From: Ruegeria sp. HKCCSA071
Lineage (GTDB): Bacteria > Pseudomonadota > Alphaproteobacteria > Rhodobacterales > Rhodobacteraceae
Reading direction: 5' to 3'
DNA: 64,000 nucleotides
Assembly: GCF_017872555.1 (NCBI RefSeq)
Contig: NZ_JAEDOX010000006.1
Coordinates: 1-64,000, forward strand
Each line of letters begins with the position of its first letter. The stretch's first letter is position 1. Both the position numbers and the translations under genes were made by a program. Under the pieces are notes generated by a model, which saw nothing but the letters and a program-made list of their open reading frames with translations, did not search any database and had not been told where the DNA came from. This document shows positions 1 to 6,841 of this stretch, piece by piece.

Positions 1-2
1 AC

Positions 3-65
3 AGGTGCCCGAAGGTCTTCCTGTCAGCCATCGCCCTCGCAGCACTCGTCATCTACTGGCTATGA
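3..65 (+). CDS. Possible C-terminus of a membrane protein (partial)
   Basis: An open frame entering from the left edge encodes about 20 residues ending in a hydrophobic stretch (LSAIALAALVIYWL) before TGA at 63-65. It would fit the last transmembrane segment of a protein whose body lies outside the window. The evidence is only the hydrophobic run, and chance is possible. Confidence 0.25.
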   Translation, partial: RCPKVFLSAIALAALVIYWL

Positions 66-626
66 GTCCTGACCCTAGGCGCGACCAAAGCACTGTGTGC
101 ACTCAATTACTCTGGCATTCTCTCTGTCCTCCAGCTTTTGCCTTCCAGCCTAGCTGCTTGTTCCTTGCGGCTCCGAGTTTAGATCAAGCAGCCAGTTGGA
201 GACTGAGCACAACGGTTGCGTGATTCTCCAAATTTGCATCGAACAGCTGCCTTTTTGAGAGCTGAGCTCTGGGTTTTGCACGCGAGTGTGCGGTTTGGGT
301 TTTCTTTGTGGTTGGCTAGAGGCATCTTGCCGGTTTCCCTTGGAAACAACTCGATCTAACGCGATCTGAATGTCCACTCGCTATAGCCTGAATCCGCCAG
401 AGCGCGATTGCTGAAAGTGTCTGTTTTCCGCCCTCCCGGTGGATGGCTTTGCGCTTGCAGTAGACTATTCGCACATGCAGCGAATGTCAGCTTGGTGGCC
501 TTCCTGCCAAGTAGCCTGTGGCACGGCGATCGAGGGTCATCGGTCTGGATGCACGTTCTTAACGGGATTGGGCGGCAGTTTTATTGGGATTCAGGCGTCA
601 ATTCACTGAGAATACGCAGTTGAGCG
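66..626. other. Gene-poor stretch within the mobile element
   Basis: No convincing coding frame is visible. The short open frames here lack ribosome binding sites and have odd composition (many Cys, Trp and Ser). Small inverted repeats occur, such as AGAGCTgAGCTCT near 260 and GCAC/GTGC near 280. The stretch could hold a replication or transfer site, but nothing specific can be supported. Confidence 0.4.
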
Positions 627-908
627 CTAGGCTAGAACAACTTGGCCTATTTTGATCATTTTCGCATCGACCCCAAGTTCTGGTATCAAGTAGCCGTTTT
701 TGGTCCTGAACACATTCCGCAAATACTGATTTCCGTCAGTGTCCATAAACAGACACCGTAAGTTGTAGCAATCGCCCCAAACCCCTGCAATTGCAACTAG
801 TGGAATGCCTATCGGTAGCGAGTCGACTCTTTCAAATTCTCTGTAGTCAATCCCGCAGGCGCAGGATTGGCGGAAGCTCATGGTGAAGCGTTCGTGATGA
901 GTGGGCAT
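627..908 (-). CDS. Small hypothetical protein downstream of relaxase
   Basis: This frame of about 93 residues begins 15 bases after the relaxase stop. GAAGGA lies 6 bases before the ATG at 908, which is therefore preferred over an ATG at 914 that abuts the GAAGGA. The protein has an N-terminal CxC, a central hydrophobic patch (GIPLVAIAGVWGD) and a hydrophilic C-terminus. No family is recognised. Its position as the last gene of the mobilisation operon suggests co-transcription with mobA. It could be an accessory gene of the element, but no function can be assigned. Confidence 0.45.
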   Translation of the reverse strand: MPTHHERFTMSFRQSCACGIDYREFERVDSLPIGIPLVAIAGVWGDCYNLRCLFMDTDGNQYLRNVFRTKNGYLIPELGVDAKMIKIGQVVLA

Positions 909-923
909 CGTCATTCCTTCAGA

Positions 924-2498
924 TCAAAGATGGAAGCCGTAGTCTTGGTCTCGTTCAAGCAGCCCATGATTCAGCTCTCTTGCAGCAGAGTTTCGGCGGC
1001 TCTCGCTAGCTTCAAACTCGTCTGCAAGTTCTCTTCCAGCGTGGTGTAGTTCTGTTCTTCGGTCAGCAAGTCGGCCAATGTAGCTACGGACTTGAGATGT
1101 GATTTCATCAGCAGCTCGATGCACTGCGTTAAGCCATTTAGCCTGGCCTCGATCCCGGTCGTCGAGCGTTCTTCCAAATTGCGCAATTCCGAGGCGGAGG
1201 TCTCGCAAGCCGTCACCAACTGCTCGACGCACGCGAGCAAATCTCGCTCCAAGGCTGTCAGGGATTGGTCCATCTAGTTTGGCTCCACTCTGATGCAAGA
1301 AACCAATCGGCTCGCCACCGAACAGGTGCGCATGCTTGATGTTTCTGGCGGCAGGATCAAATAAGTCGCTCCCTCGTGAAGTACCGCCTGGATGCCCAAC
1401 CTCTCTAGCTGCGTCGAGGCGGCTATCGTTGAGAGTTTCCAGCTCCACAGAAAAGTCAGTCCTAAGGTTGCTGCGATCAACACCATACAGGCCGTTATCA
1501 CCGCCCAAGGTGAGATCTGAATCAGGAATTTGATCTTGTCGATGTGACTCTGCCAGGTCGTCCCGCTCCAATCCAAAAACGTGCGGGTATCGGCTTCGAT
1601 TGTATTCCGCGCGAGTGTTACACATGCTTGAATATCGCTCCTGAAGCTCTGCAATTGAGAATCCATCAAGGCGGCGTGCTCTTTTCGGATCTTGTCCAAG
1701 TCCGCGTTCAATTTCTCGCTCAGCCGGGTCGGCTTGCCAGTCGTCATGGAAAATCTCTCCTTTCAATCGCCAGCGTTCGCCTGTGTCGGGGTCTTTGGCC
1801 GTGATGTAATTTTTGCTTACGCGGGGGATATCGAAACCTGCGTCGGTCAGGGCATCGACCATGCTTGCGCGGTCGGTGATGGTGCCGATGCTGATCTGGT
1901 CTAAGATCCATTCGTGGAGTTCTTCGCGGCCCTGTGCCCTAGTTGGGGCCTCAACGGTGGCTTGAACCTCCTGTGTGCGTTCCAGATCCATCGGATCGGC
2001 CCAGTCGTGCGTCTTGTTCATTAAGTCGCGCAGACTGTCATAGGCTGTCCGATAGCCAGGTGGCGCGATGTTGAGGCTTTTACCGGTTGTCAGCTCCAAA
2101 CGCGGTGTACAGAAATGCAGCCCAACTCGGTCTTCGTGGCTGTGCCGGACCCAGAGCAAGTCGAATTGCTCACTGTCCATACCAGCGAATGCCAGTGCCT
2201 CGAAGGCGTTCATGACTTCGACCTGCTGGGCTTCGGTGGGTGCGTCCTCGCTGGCAAAGCTGATGACGCCCGCGCGGTAGGTCCACTGATTGCGACTGGC
2301 GTCGATCAGGGCCTCGGTGCGGGTGGAATCGCCGCGCAGCACTTCAGGCAAAGGATCGCGTATGACCGTCATGGGCTGGCCATCAGCATCGCGGATTAGA
2401 TCGCGATTGGAGTCATAGGCCAAGACCTCACGCGTGACGAGATAGCCAACTGGACCAGCACCCGCGCCTTTGCCATTGGGAAAGAACTTGATCAGCAT
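924..2498 (-). CDS. mobA: Relaxase, ColE1/MbeA-like (MOBP-type)
   Basis: This 524-residue DNA-nicking relaxase should cleave oriT and pilot the strand during mobilisation. The N-terminus has the ColE1 MbeA-like pattern: FFPNGKGAGAGPVGYL, with Tyr20 as the likely nucleophile, then LLWVRHSHEDRVGLHF (residues about 114-129) and ELTTGKSLN. In ColE1 the metal-site signature is H-x6-E-x-N. Here the aligned positions read His119, Gly126 and His128, so it is a variant. The catalytic domain covers roughly residues 1-170, and the rest is charged and helical. The start overlaps the mobC stop by 7 bases. The C-terminal half is double-coding: two complete genes occupy an alternate frame between 1747 and 971. 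Family assignment is by motif recall, without an alignment search. Confidence 0.88.
   Translation of the reverse strand: MLIKFFPNGKGAGAGPVGYLVTREVLAYDSNRDLIRDADGQPMTVIRDPLPEVLRGDSTRTEALIDASRNQWTYRAGVISFASEDAPTEAQQVEVMNAFEALAFAGMDSEQFDLLWVRHSHEDRVGLHFCTPRLELTTGKSLNIAPPGYRTAYDSLRDLMNKTHDWADPMDLERTQEVQATVEAPTRAQGREELHEWILDQISIGTITDRASMVDALTDAGFDIPRVSKNYITAKDPDTGERWRLKGEIFHDDWQADPAEREIERGLGQDPKRARRLDGFSIAELQERYSSMCNTRAEYNRSRYPHVFGLERDDLAESHRQDQIPDSDLTLGGDNGLYGVDRSNLRTDFSVELETLNDSRLDAAREVGHPGGTSRGSDLFDPAARNIKHAHLFGGEPIGFLHQSGAKLDGPIPDSLGARFARVRRAVGDGLRDLRLGIAQFGRTLDDRDRGQAKWLNAVHRAADEITSQVRSYIGRLADRRTELHHAGRELADEFEASESRRNSAARELNHGLLERDQDYGFHL
971..1273 (-). CDS. mobD: MobD/MbeD-like mobilisation protein nested inside the relaxase gene
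   Basis: This 100-residue frame is in the same alternate frame as the mobB-like gene. Its ATG abuts the preceding TAG, and a GTGGAG ribosome-site-like sequence lies 9 bases upstream inside mobB. The protein is almost wholly predicted coiled coil. It opens with MDQSLTALERDLLACVEQL, which resembles the start of ColE1 MbeD (LxxLExxLLxxLEQL). It ends 47 bases before the relaxase stop, so nearly the whole C-terminal half of mobA is used twice. MbeD-type proteins aid mobilisation and entry exclusion in ColE1-type plasmids. The function here is inferred from order, size and style. Confidence 0.65.
   Translation of the reverse strand: MDQSLTALERDLLACVEQLVTACETSASELRNLEERSTTGIEARLNGLTQCIELLMKSHLKSVATLADLLTEEQNYTTLEENLQTSLKLARAAETLLQES
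1274..1747 (-). CDS. mobB: MobB/MbeB-like mobilisation protein nested inside the relaxase gene
   Basis: This 157-residue frame lies entirely within mobA in the +1 frame. A strong ribosome site, AAAGGAGAG (AGGAG at 1757-1761), precedes its ATG by 9 bases. The layout matches ColE1 MbeB: a charged helical N-terminus (residues 1-75), one transmembrane helix (about 79-101, PWAVITACMVLIAATLGLTF) and a short tail with two cysteines (TCSVASRLVSCIRV). Its TAG stop is directly followed by the ATG of the next nested gene, as expected for coupled translation. In ColE1 such proteins assist relaxosome function at the membrane. The strength of the ribosome site and the architecture make chance unlikely, but expression is not shown. 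Confidence 0.72.
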   Translation of the reverse strand: MTTGKPTRLSEKLNADLDKIRKEHAALMDSQLQSFRSDIQACVTLARNTIEADTRTFLDWSGTTWQSHIDKIKFLIQISPWAVITACMVLIAATLGLTFLWSWKLSTIAASTQLERLGIQAVLHEGATYLILPPETSSMRTCSVASRLVSCIRVEPN

Positions 2499-2950
2499 TG
2501 TCGTGCCTCATCAAGGATCTTGGTAAGCTGGCGTTCAATCACAACCAGTTGTCGGGCGACGGCCAGCGTATCCATGTCAACCCGACCAATCAGAAGCGCC
2601 CGATTCACAACCCGCGCAACCTGGTTGAGGTTACCGCCAATGCGCCCTAGTGCCAGGACCAGAGCGGGGTCGACGCGAGGCGCAGGCTTGCGACGACGTG
2701 CTTCCGTCAGACCCAAGGCTTCGCGCAAGAGGGTCGCGGCAGATACTCCGGCAGCTTCGGCTTTGGCGCGAAGCTCAGCCTTCTCAGCAACGCTACATCG
2801 AAAGACGAAGGTCTCGGTGAGCGGCGCTTTGGCGGGCGGCGTGCCTCCGCCGGTGGGGTTCGAAGGGGAGGCTTGCCACCCCTCGCAAGGTCCCGTGTCA
2901 GCAGCGCCAGCGTATGACATGGGTCGCCTTGCTCTTTGCTCAGACCGCAT
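2492..2950 (-). CDS. mobC: MobC-type relaxosome accessory protein
   Basis: This small DNA-binding protein (152 residues with the ATG at 2950) normally opens oriT for the relaxase. The N-terminal 40 residues are Pro/Gly-rich and look unstructured. TETFVFRCS then starts a ribbon-helix-helix-like part, followed by the MobC hallmark GRIGGNLNQVARVVN. The frame stays open far upstream to 3244, but that part shadows the preceding gene. The ATG at 2950 has AGGA about 10 bases upstream and overlaps the end of the preceding gene, so it is preferred; an ATG at 2920 is possible. The stop overlaps the relaxase start (AATGCTGA), implying translational coupling. Confidence 0.8.
   Translation of the reverse strand: MRSEQRARRPMSYAGAADTGPCEGWQASPSNPTGGGTPPAKAPLTETFVFRCSVAEKAELRAKAEAAGVSAATLLREALGLTEARRRKPAPRVDPALVLALGRIGGNLNQVARVVNRALLIGRVDMDTLAVARQLVVIERQLTKILDEARQC
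2864..2883. repeat. Imperfect inverted repeat, candidate oriT-associated hairpin
   Basis: AGGGGAGGC and GCCACCCCT form arms of a 20-base near-palindrome (8 of 10 pairs) in the 5' part of mobC. Transfer origins of mobilisable elements often sit at or just before mobC and contain such repeats. No known nic sequence is recognised, so the assignment is tentative. Confidence 0.3.
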
Positions 2951-3671
2951 GGCACAGTTCCTGCTTCGATGGTGCAAACAGGGTCCAGCCTTCGGTGATG
3001 AGCCAGCTGCGCAACACGGGCCACTCGTTCTTGTTCGTTGGAGGGAACCTGCCGGGGAGCCAGTAGCCGCGCTCGTTGTTTTCGATGGCTTCAGGAAGTA
3101 CCCGGTCGATCCAAGCACCAAACATTCGTTCGGTGAACTGCTCCCATTGGCGGCAGCCGAAAGATTGGCGCGAGACGAATTCGGGTTGCGCACTGCCCAC
3201 GCGCGCCGAGTCGGATGGCCCACCATTCGGCAGATCCGGCTCAAGCGCGAGGTTTTGTTCTATGGATTGTTCTTTCTTTATATAGGAAAGATCACCCATG
3301 CGCCCTTTGTCTCTCACGGGCGAACCCTTTCGCCCTTCTGAAAGGCTCATCGGTGCATCCTTTTTCCTCCGGCGAAACGGGATGATTTTTGTTGGGGAGC
3401 GAAGGTCGTATTCTGTGTGATTGCCTGCGCCACGCCCTTCAGTTCGAAACAGCCAACCGAACTCGACAAGCTGTTTGAGGCAGCGTTTGATGGTTGCTAG
3501 CGACATTCCGACCAGGAACTCATCAAGCGTTTTTAGTGAGGGATTGAGTTGGCCGGTCCTGTCGTTGGCGAACTGTACCGAAAGCGCTGAGGCAACTACC
3601 TTAGTTGACGAGTTGAGGTCAGCGCATTGCAGAACGGCCTTGAGCCATTCAAAGCGATTGAGCCTAGACAT
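2940..3671 (-). CDS. Winged-helix (HTH) replication-type or regulatory protein of the mobile element
   Basis: This 243-residue protein begins at ATG 3671, which follows GGGAGG at good spacing. The frame is open up to 3860, but the upstream part has no comparable start. Residues about 1-100 form a helix-turn-helix region (LNPSLKTLDEFLVGMSLATI then KRCLKQLVEFGWLFRTEGRG), typical of plasmid replication initiators or regulators. A basic linker (PFRRRKKDAP) and a Trp-rich C-terminal part follow. It is the first gene of the mob operon and overlaps mobC. A replication role is inferred from context, and a transcriptional regulator is an equal alternative. Confidence 0.6.
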   Translation of the reverse strand: MSRLNRFEWLKAVLQCADLNSSTKVVASALSVQFANDRTGQLNPSLKTLDEFLVGMSLATIKRCLKQLVEFGWLFRTEGRGAGNHTEYDLRSPTKIIPFRRRKKDAPMSLSEGRKGSPVRDKGRMGDLSYIKKEQSIEQNLALEPDLPNGGPSDSARVGSAQPEFVSRQSFGCRQWEQFTERMFGAWIDRVLPEAIENNERGYWLPGRFPPTNKNEWPVLRSWLITEGWTLFAPSKQELCHAV

Positions 3672-3739
3672 ATGCGCCTCCCGCGATTGCGGACCGGCTG
3701 CGAATTTGGTATTCCGTTCGTGCAGATAAATTTGCATTA

Positions 3740-3775
3740 CCGTTGAGGTGGGTGGCCGCCCCCTCAGCGGTTTTT
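3740..3775 (+). terminator. Rho-independent terminator-like hairpin, plus strand
   Basis: CCGTTGAGG pairs with CCTCAGCGG (one G-T wobble), followed by TTTTTC on the plus strand. It lies in the leader of the minus-strand winged-helix gene. It would therefore stop a plus-strand RNA antisense to that leader, as in countertranscript control of plasmid replication. Confidence 0.5.
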
Positions 3776-3884
3776 CTTTCACTTTTCTTCGGAAACCAGA
3801 CCCTGAAAACAGAATAATCCGGACAAAATCCGGGTATGCTGCGGCGGCGGCGCAGTTCATTCGTATTTAACTGATTGATTTTAT

Positions 3885-3961
3885 TGGTCGGAGTGAGAGG
3901 ATTCGAACCTCCGACCCCTGCCTCCCGAAGACAGTGCTCTACCAGGCTGAGCTACACTCCG
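3885..3961 (-). tRNA. tRNA-Pro (CGG)
   Basis: The complement folds as a standard tRNA of 77 bases with encoded CCA. The acceptor stem CGGAGTG pairs with CACTCCG. The D-arm holds AGCTCAGCCTGGTAGAGC, the anticodon stem-loop is CTGTC-TTCGGGA-GGCAG giving anticodon CGG, and the T-arm holds GGTTCGAATCC. The 3' end faces the mobile element, marking it as the likely integration target. Confidence 0.95.
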
Positions 3962-4079
3962 ACCGTGGCGGGTGATCTATACGGGGCTATTCCGATGCGC
4001 AAGAGGATTTTGAGAAGCGGTCATCTGAATCTGCCGTCTTTGAACCGGTATCGGATGGGCTAGGCAGGTCACGCGACTC

Positions 4080-5195
4080 TCATGGCAGAGCGTCCGTTTT
4101 GTACAGGCGAATCTTGGTGCCTCCGTGGTCTACCACCGGACCGGGTGCCAGCAAAGGCAGGCGGGTCGCCCGAGCCAGGGCCGGGGCGCTGGTGACCACC
4201 CCGACACGCCATCTGCGAAAACGGGTCATCAAGGACTTTCCCAACGCTCCATAGACAGAGCGCAGAAGCTTTTCATCTCCAATCCGCGCCCCGTAGGGAG
4301 GGTTCACAATGATCAGCCCGGTTGGTCCCGCAGGGGGTTTGATGTCACTGACGGAAAGCTGTTGAAATTGCGTATTGGCGCTTACCTGCGCTCTCTCGGC
4401 ATTGGCTGTTGCGGCTTCAATTGCCCCGGCGTTGCGGTCTGAGCCGCAGAAGGTGAGAGTACATTCCGCGACCTCAGCCTCGCTGCGCATGTCTTGCCAA
4501 CGGTCAGGGTCGAAGCCAGCCAGGTTTTCGAACGCAAAGCTGCGGGTCCGACCGGGGTGCAGCCCCAGGGCAATCTCGGCGGCTTCGATCACGAAAGTAC
4601 CCGAGCCGCACATTGGGTCCAACACCGGTTCATTGCCGCTAAACCCGCAGTCTCGAAGAAACATCGCTGCCATCGTTTCGCGCATTGGCGCTTTGGCAAT
4701 TGCTTCTTTATGACCCCGCTTGTGCAAAAGCTCTCCCGAGCTGTCGACCGATATCGTACAGATGTCCTTCTCGATTCTCAGCAAGATCCTGACTTCGGCG
4801 TCGGAAGATATCGGAGCGCCCAGAGTTTCGGATATCGCTTCCTCAACTCTCTGCCGTGCGGCACCGGCATGATATATTCTGGATTTGCGGCTGGCGGCCT
4901 CAACTTTGACCGGAACATCGGAACGCAGGAACTCACCCCACGGAAATTTGCGCGCGCGTTTGTCCAATTGGGCCAAATGCACCGCAGGAAAACTGCCCAG
5001 ACGGACCAGTACCTTGTTAGCACCGCGTAACGTCAGGTTGGCGCGCCAGACCTCGGACCACGAACCACGGCAGATGACACCCCCTGGAATCGTCTTGACC
5101 TGAGAGAACCCGTTGAATTGCGCCTCGGCAGCGAGGGGAGCTTCAAGGCCCGGGGTGGCAATCAGAAAAATTTCGAAGTCTGTGTCTTTTTCCAT
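4080..5195 (-). CDS. THUMP-domain class I SAM-dependent RNA methyltransferase (RlmL-like)
   Basis: This 371-residue protein likely methylates guanine N2 in 23S rRNA, like the N-terminal enzyme of RlmL or the YpsC family. An N-terminal ferredoxin-like/THUMP region (about 5-155) precedes a Rossmann methyltransferase. That domain has DPMCGSGT (193-200) for SAM binding and the catalytic NPPYG (298-302) expected of base-N methyltransferases. It is shorter than E. coli RlmL, which has a second methyltransferase domain. It stands alone between tRNA-Pro and the nqr operon and is divergent from nqrA. The exact target nucleotide cannot be told. Confidence 0.85.
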   Translation of the reverse strand: MEKDTDFEIFLIATPGLEAPLAAEAQFNGFSQVKTIPGGVICRGSWSEVWRANLTLRGANKVLVRLGSFPAVHLAQLDKRARKFPWGEFLRSDVPVKVEAASRKSRIYHAGAARQRVEEAISETLGAPISSDAEVRILLRIEKDICTISVDSSGELLHKRGHKEAIAKAPMRETMAAMFLRDCGFSGNEPVLDPMCGSGTFVIEAAEIALGLHPGRTRSFAFENLAGFDPDRWQDMRSEAEVAECTLTFCGSDRNAGAIEAATANAERAQVSANTQFQQLSVSDIKPPAGPTGLIIVNPPYGARIGDEKLLRSVYGALGKSLMTRFRRWRVGVVTSAPALARATRLPLLAPGPVVDHGGTKIRLYKTDALP

Positions 5196-5492
5196 TCCGG
5201 TTGCTTACACTGGAAGTTCAGCGGGCGCGACACGCAATTTTGACCCGTATTTTTGGCCATATTGAGGGAAAACTCCAAGATTTTGCAGTTTGATCTTAAC
5301 TTTTGGCGGTAACAGGTTTGCGTTTGCGGGCATCCGCGCGTAAAGGGTCCGTGATCAGAATTACGCCTGCGGATTTTGGACCCATTTCGACGCTTTTGCG
5401 AGGGGTGCCTGAAAAAAACCGCGTTATTGCATGACCCCATAGGGGTGTCGGCAGGGCTGGCGCAGGAAAGAGGCTTGGAAGAACGTAGCGGC

Positions 5493-6836
5493 ATGCAAAC
5501 TTTCAAACTTAAAAAAGGGTTGGACCTGCCGGTTGAAGGCGCTCCCGACCAAACCATTCATCCGGGTCCGGAATATTCGACCGTTGGCGTTCTGGGTGGG
5601 GATTACATTGGCCTGAAACCTAAGATGCTGGTGCAGGAAGGTGATAGTGTCGAGCGGGGTACGCCGCTCTTTTGTCACAAAGATGCGCCTGACGCGATGA
5701 TGGTCGCACCGGTGAGTGGCAAGGTTATTGCCATCAACCGGGGTGCCCGCAGGGTGTTGCAAAGCGTCGTCATCGAAGTGTCCGACACCAATGACACGGG
5801 GTTGGATTTTTCGAACGTAGGCGACGCGGACAGCAACGAAGGCGTGACTGCCAAACTGTGCGCCGCTGGTCTGTGGACCTCATTTCGCACGCGACCTTAT
5901 GCGAAAATGCCAGAACCCGGTGCCAAACCGAACGCGATCTTCGTGACAGCCATGGACAGTGACCCATTGGCGGCTGATGCCGCCACGATCATTGCCGAGG
6001 CGCCCGAAGCCTTTGCCGCTGGCTTGGCAGCAATCAGCAATCTGACCGAGGGCAAGACCTATCTTTGCCAGAAACAAGGTGACACGATCCCCGGCGCGGA
6101 CGTGGCTGGTGTAGAGGCGGTGGCATTTTCCGGTCCACATCCGTCGGGTTTGGCGGGAACGCATATTCACTTCCTCGAACCGATTGCGGGCGAAAAGCAG
6201 GTCTGGACCATCGGTTATCAGGACACAATCGCGATCGGCCGTTTAATACAGACCGGGCATCTTGATCCGAACGTTGTGATTGCCTTGACAGGGCCCGGTG
6301 CGCGTCAGCCGCGTTTGATCCGCACCGTGATGGGCGCGTCCACGGGCGACTTGACACGGGATGAGGTAAGTGTGGACGGAACGCCTCGCATCATCTCGGG
6401 TTCGATCCTGTCGGGTCAACATGCCGACGGACCGACCGCATATCTGGGGCGGTTTGCCCGTCAAATCTGTATCATCCGAGAGGATCACGATCAGATTCCG
6501 ATGGGCTGGATCCGACCAATGCCTTCCAAGTATTCCGTCCAGCCTGTATTGGGCTCGGCCTTTTCCAGAAAACTCTATGCTTTCACGTCCAACCTGAACG
6601 GTGGCCGCCGCGCAATGGTGCCGACAGGTGTGTTCGAAGAGCTGATGCCGCAGGATTACCTGCCCACACAATTGCTTCGGGCCTTGCTGGTGATGGATAC
6701 GGATACAGCTCAGGCACTGGGTGCGCTTGAACTGGACGAAGAGGATCTGGGCCTTGTGGGCTTTGCCTGTCCGGCGAAATACGAATACGGGCTGGCGCTG
6801 CGCGACTGCCTGAACAAGATTGAAAAGGAGGGCTGA
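5493..6836 (+). CDS. nqrA: Na+-translocating NADH-quinone reductase subunit A
   Basis: This 447-residue cytoplasmic subunit belongs to the sodium-pumping NADH:ubiquinone oxidoreductase. The start MQTFKLKKGLDLP matches the NqrA N-terminus. The glycine-rich barrel-sandwich-like part (PVSGKVIAINRGARR, about residue 70) and a long Rossmann-like region follow, and the length is normal for the family. The frame remains open 117 bases upstream, but ATG 5493 gives the canonical N-terminus. It is the first gene of nqrABCDEF, with nqrB starting 5 bases downstream. Between 5196 and 5493 lies the presumed promoter region, including a small hairpin (ACCCC-ATA-GGGGT at 5434-5446). Confidence 0.97.
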   Translation: MQTFKLKKGLDLPVEGAPDQTIHPGPEYSTVGVLGGDYIGLKPKMLVQEGDSVERGTPLFCHKDAPDAMMVAPVSGKVIAINRGARRVLQSVVIEVSDTNDTGLDFSNVGDADSNEGVTAKLCAAGLWTSFRTRPYAKMPEPGAKPNAIFVTAMDSDPLAADAATIIAEAPEAFAAGLAAISNLTEGKTYLCQKQGDTIPGADVAGVEAVAFSGPHPSGLAGTHIHFLEPIAGEKQVWTIGYQDTIAIGRLIQTGHLDPNVVIALTGPGARQPRLIRTVMGASTGDLTRDEVSVDGTPRIISGSILSGQHADGPTAYLGRFARQICIIREDHDQIPMGWIRPMPSKYSVQPVLGSAFSRKLYAFTSNLNGGRRAMVPTGVFEELMPQDYLPTQLLRALLVMDTDTAQALGALELDEEDLGLVGFACPAKYEYGLALRDCLNKIEKEG

Positions 6837-6841
6837 TCCGA

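Larger units (their letters stand above)
1..3884. mobile_element. Integrated mobilisable element, right-hand part
   Basis: A tight minus-strand block (winged-helix replication-type protein, mobC, relaxase, nested mobB/mobD-like genes, small orf) ends immediately beside the 3' end of a tRNA-Pro gene, the classic target of site-specific integration. Gene order and overlaps resemble a small mobilisable plasmid. No integrase and no second copy of the tRNA 3' end can be seen between 1 and 3884, so the other end must lie left of the window, or the integrase is encoded there. The exact boundary is inferred from the tRNA position. Alternatively, it could be a degraded integrated plasmid that is no longer mobile. 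Confidence 0.7.

Noticed and set aside
1-620. Second copy of the tRNA-Pro 3' end (distal attachment site)
   Set aside because: No match to the T-arm/acceptor sequence was seen here, so the distal end is assumed to lie outside the window.
408-623. Plus-strand open frame of 71 codons in the gene-poor region
   Set aside because: It has no ribosome site, unlikely composition and no plausible partner; treated as chance.
2951-3244. Upstream extension of mobC
   Set aside because: The frame is open but runs antiparallel to no signal; it lies inside the preceding gene in another frame, and its Ser/Arg-rich composition is that of an out-of-frame shadow.
2520-3341. Plus-strand frame of 273 codons opposite mobC and the winged-helix gene
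   Set aside because: It is the antisense shadow of two well-supported minus-strand genes in high-GC DNA.
3672-3860. N-terminal extension of the winged-helix gene toward the tRNA
   Set aside because: It would read through the terminator hairpin and has no ribosome site, whereas ATG 3671 follows GGGAGG.
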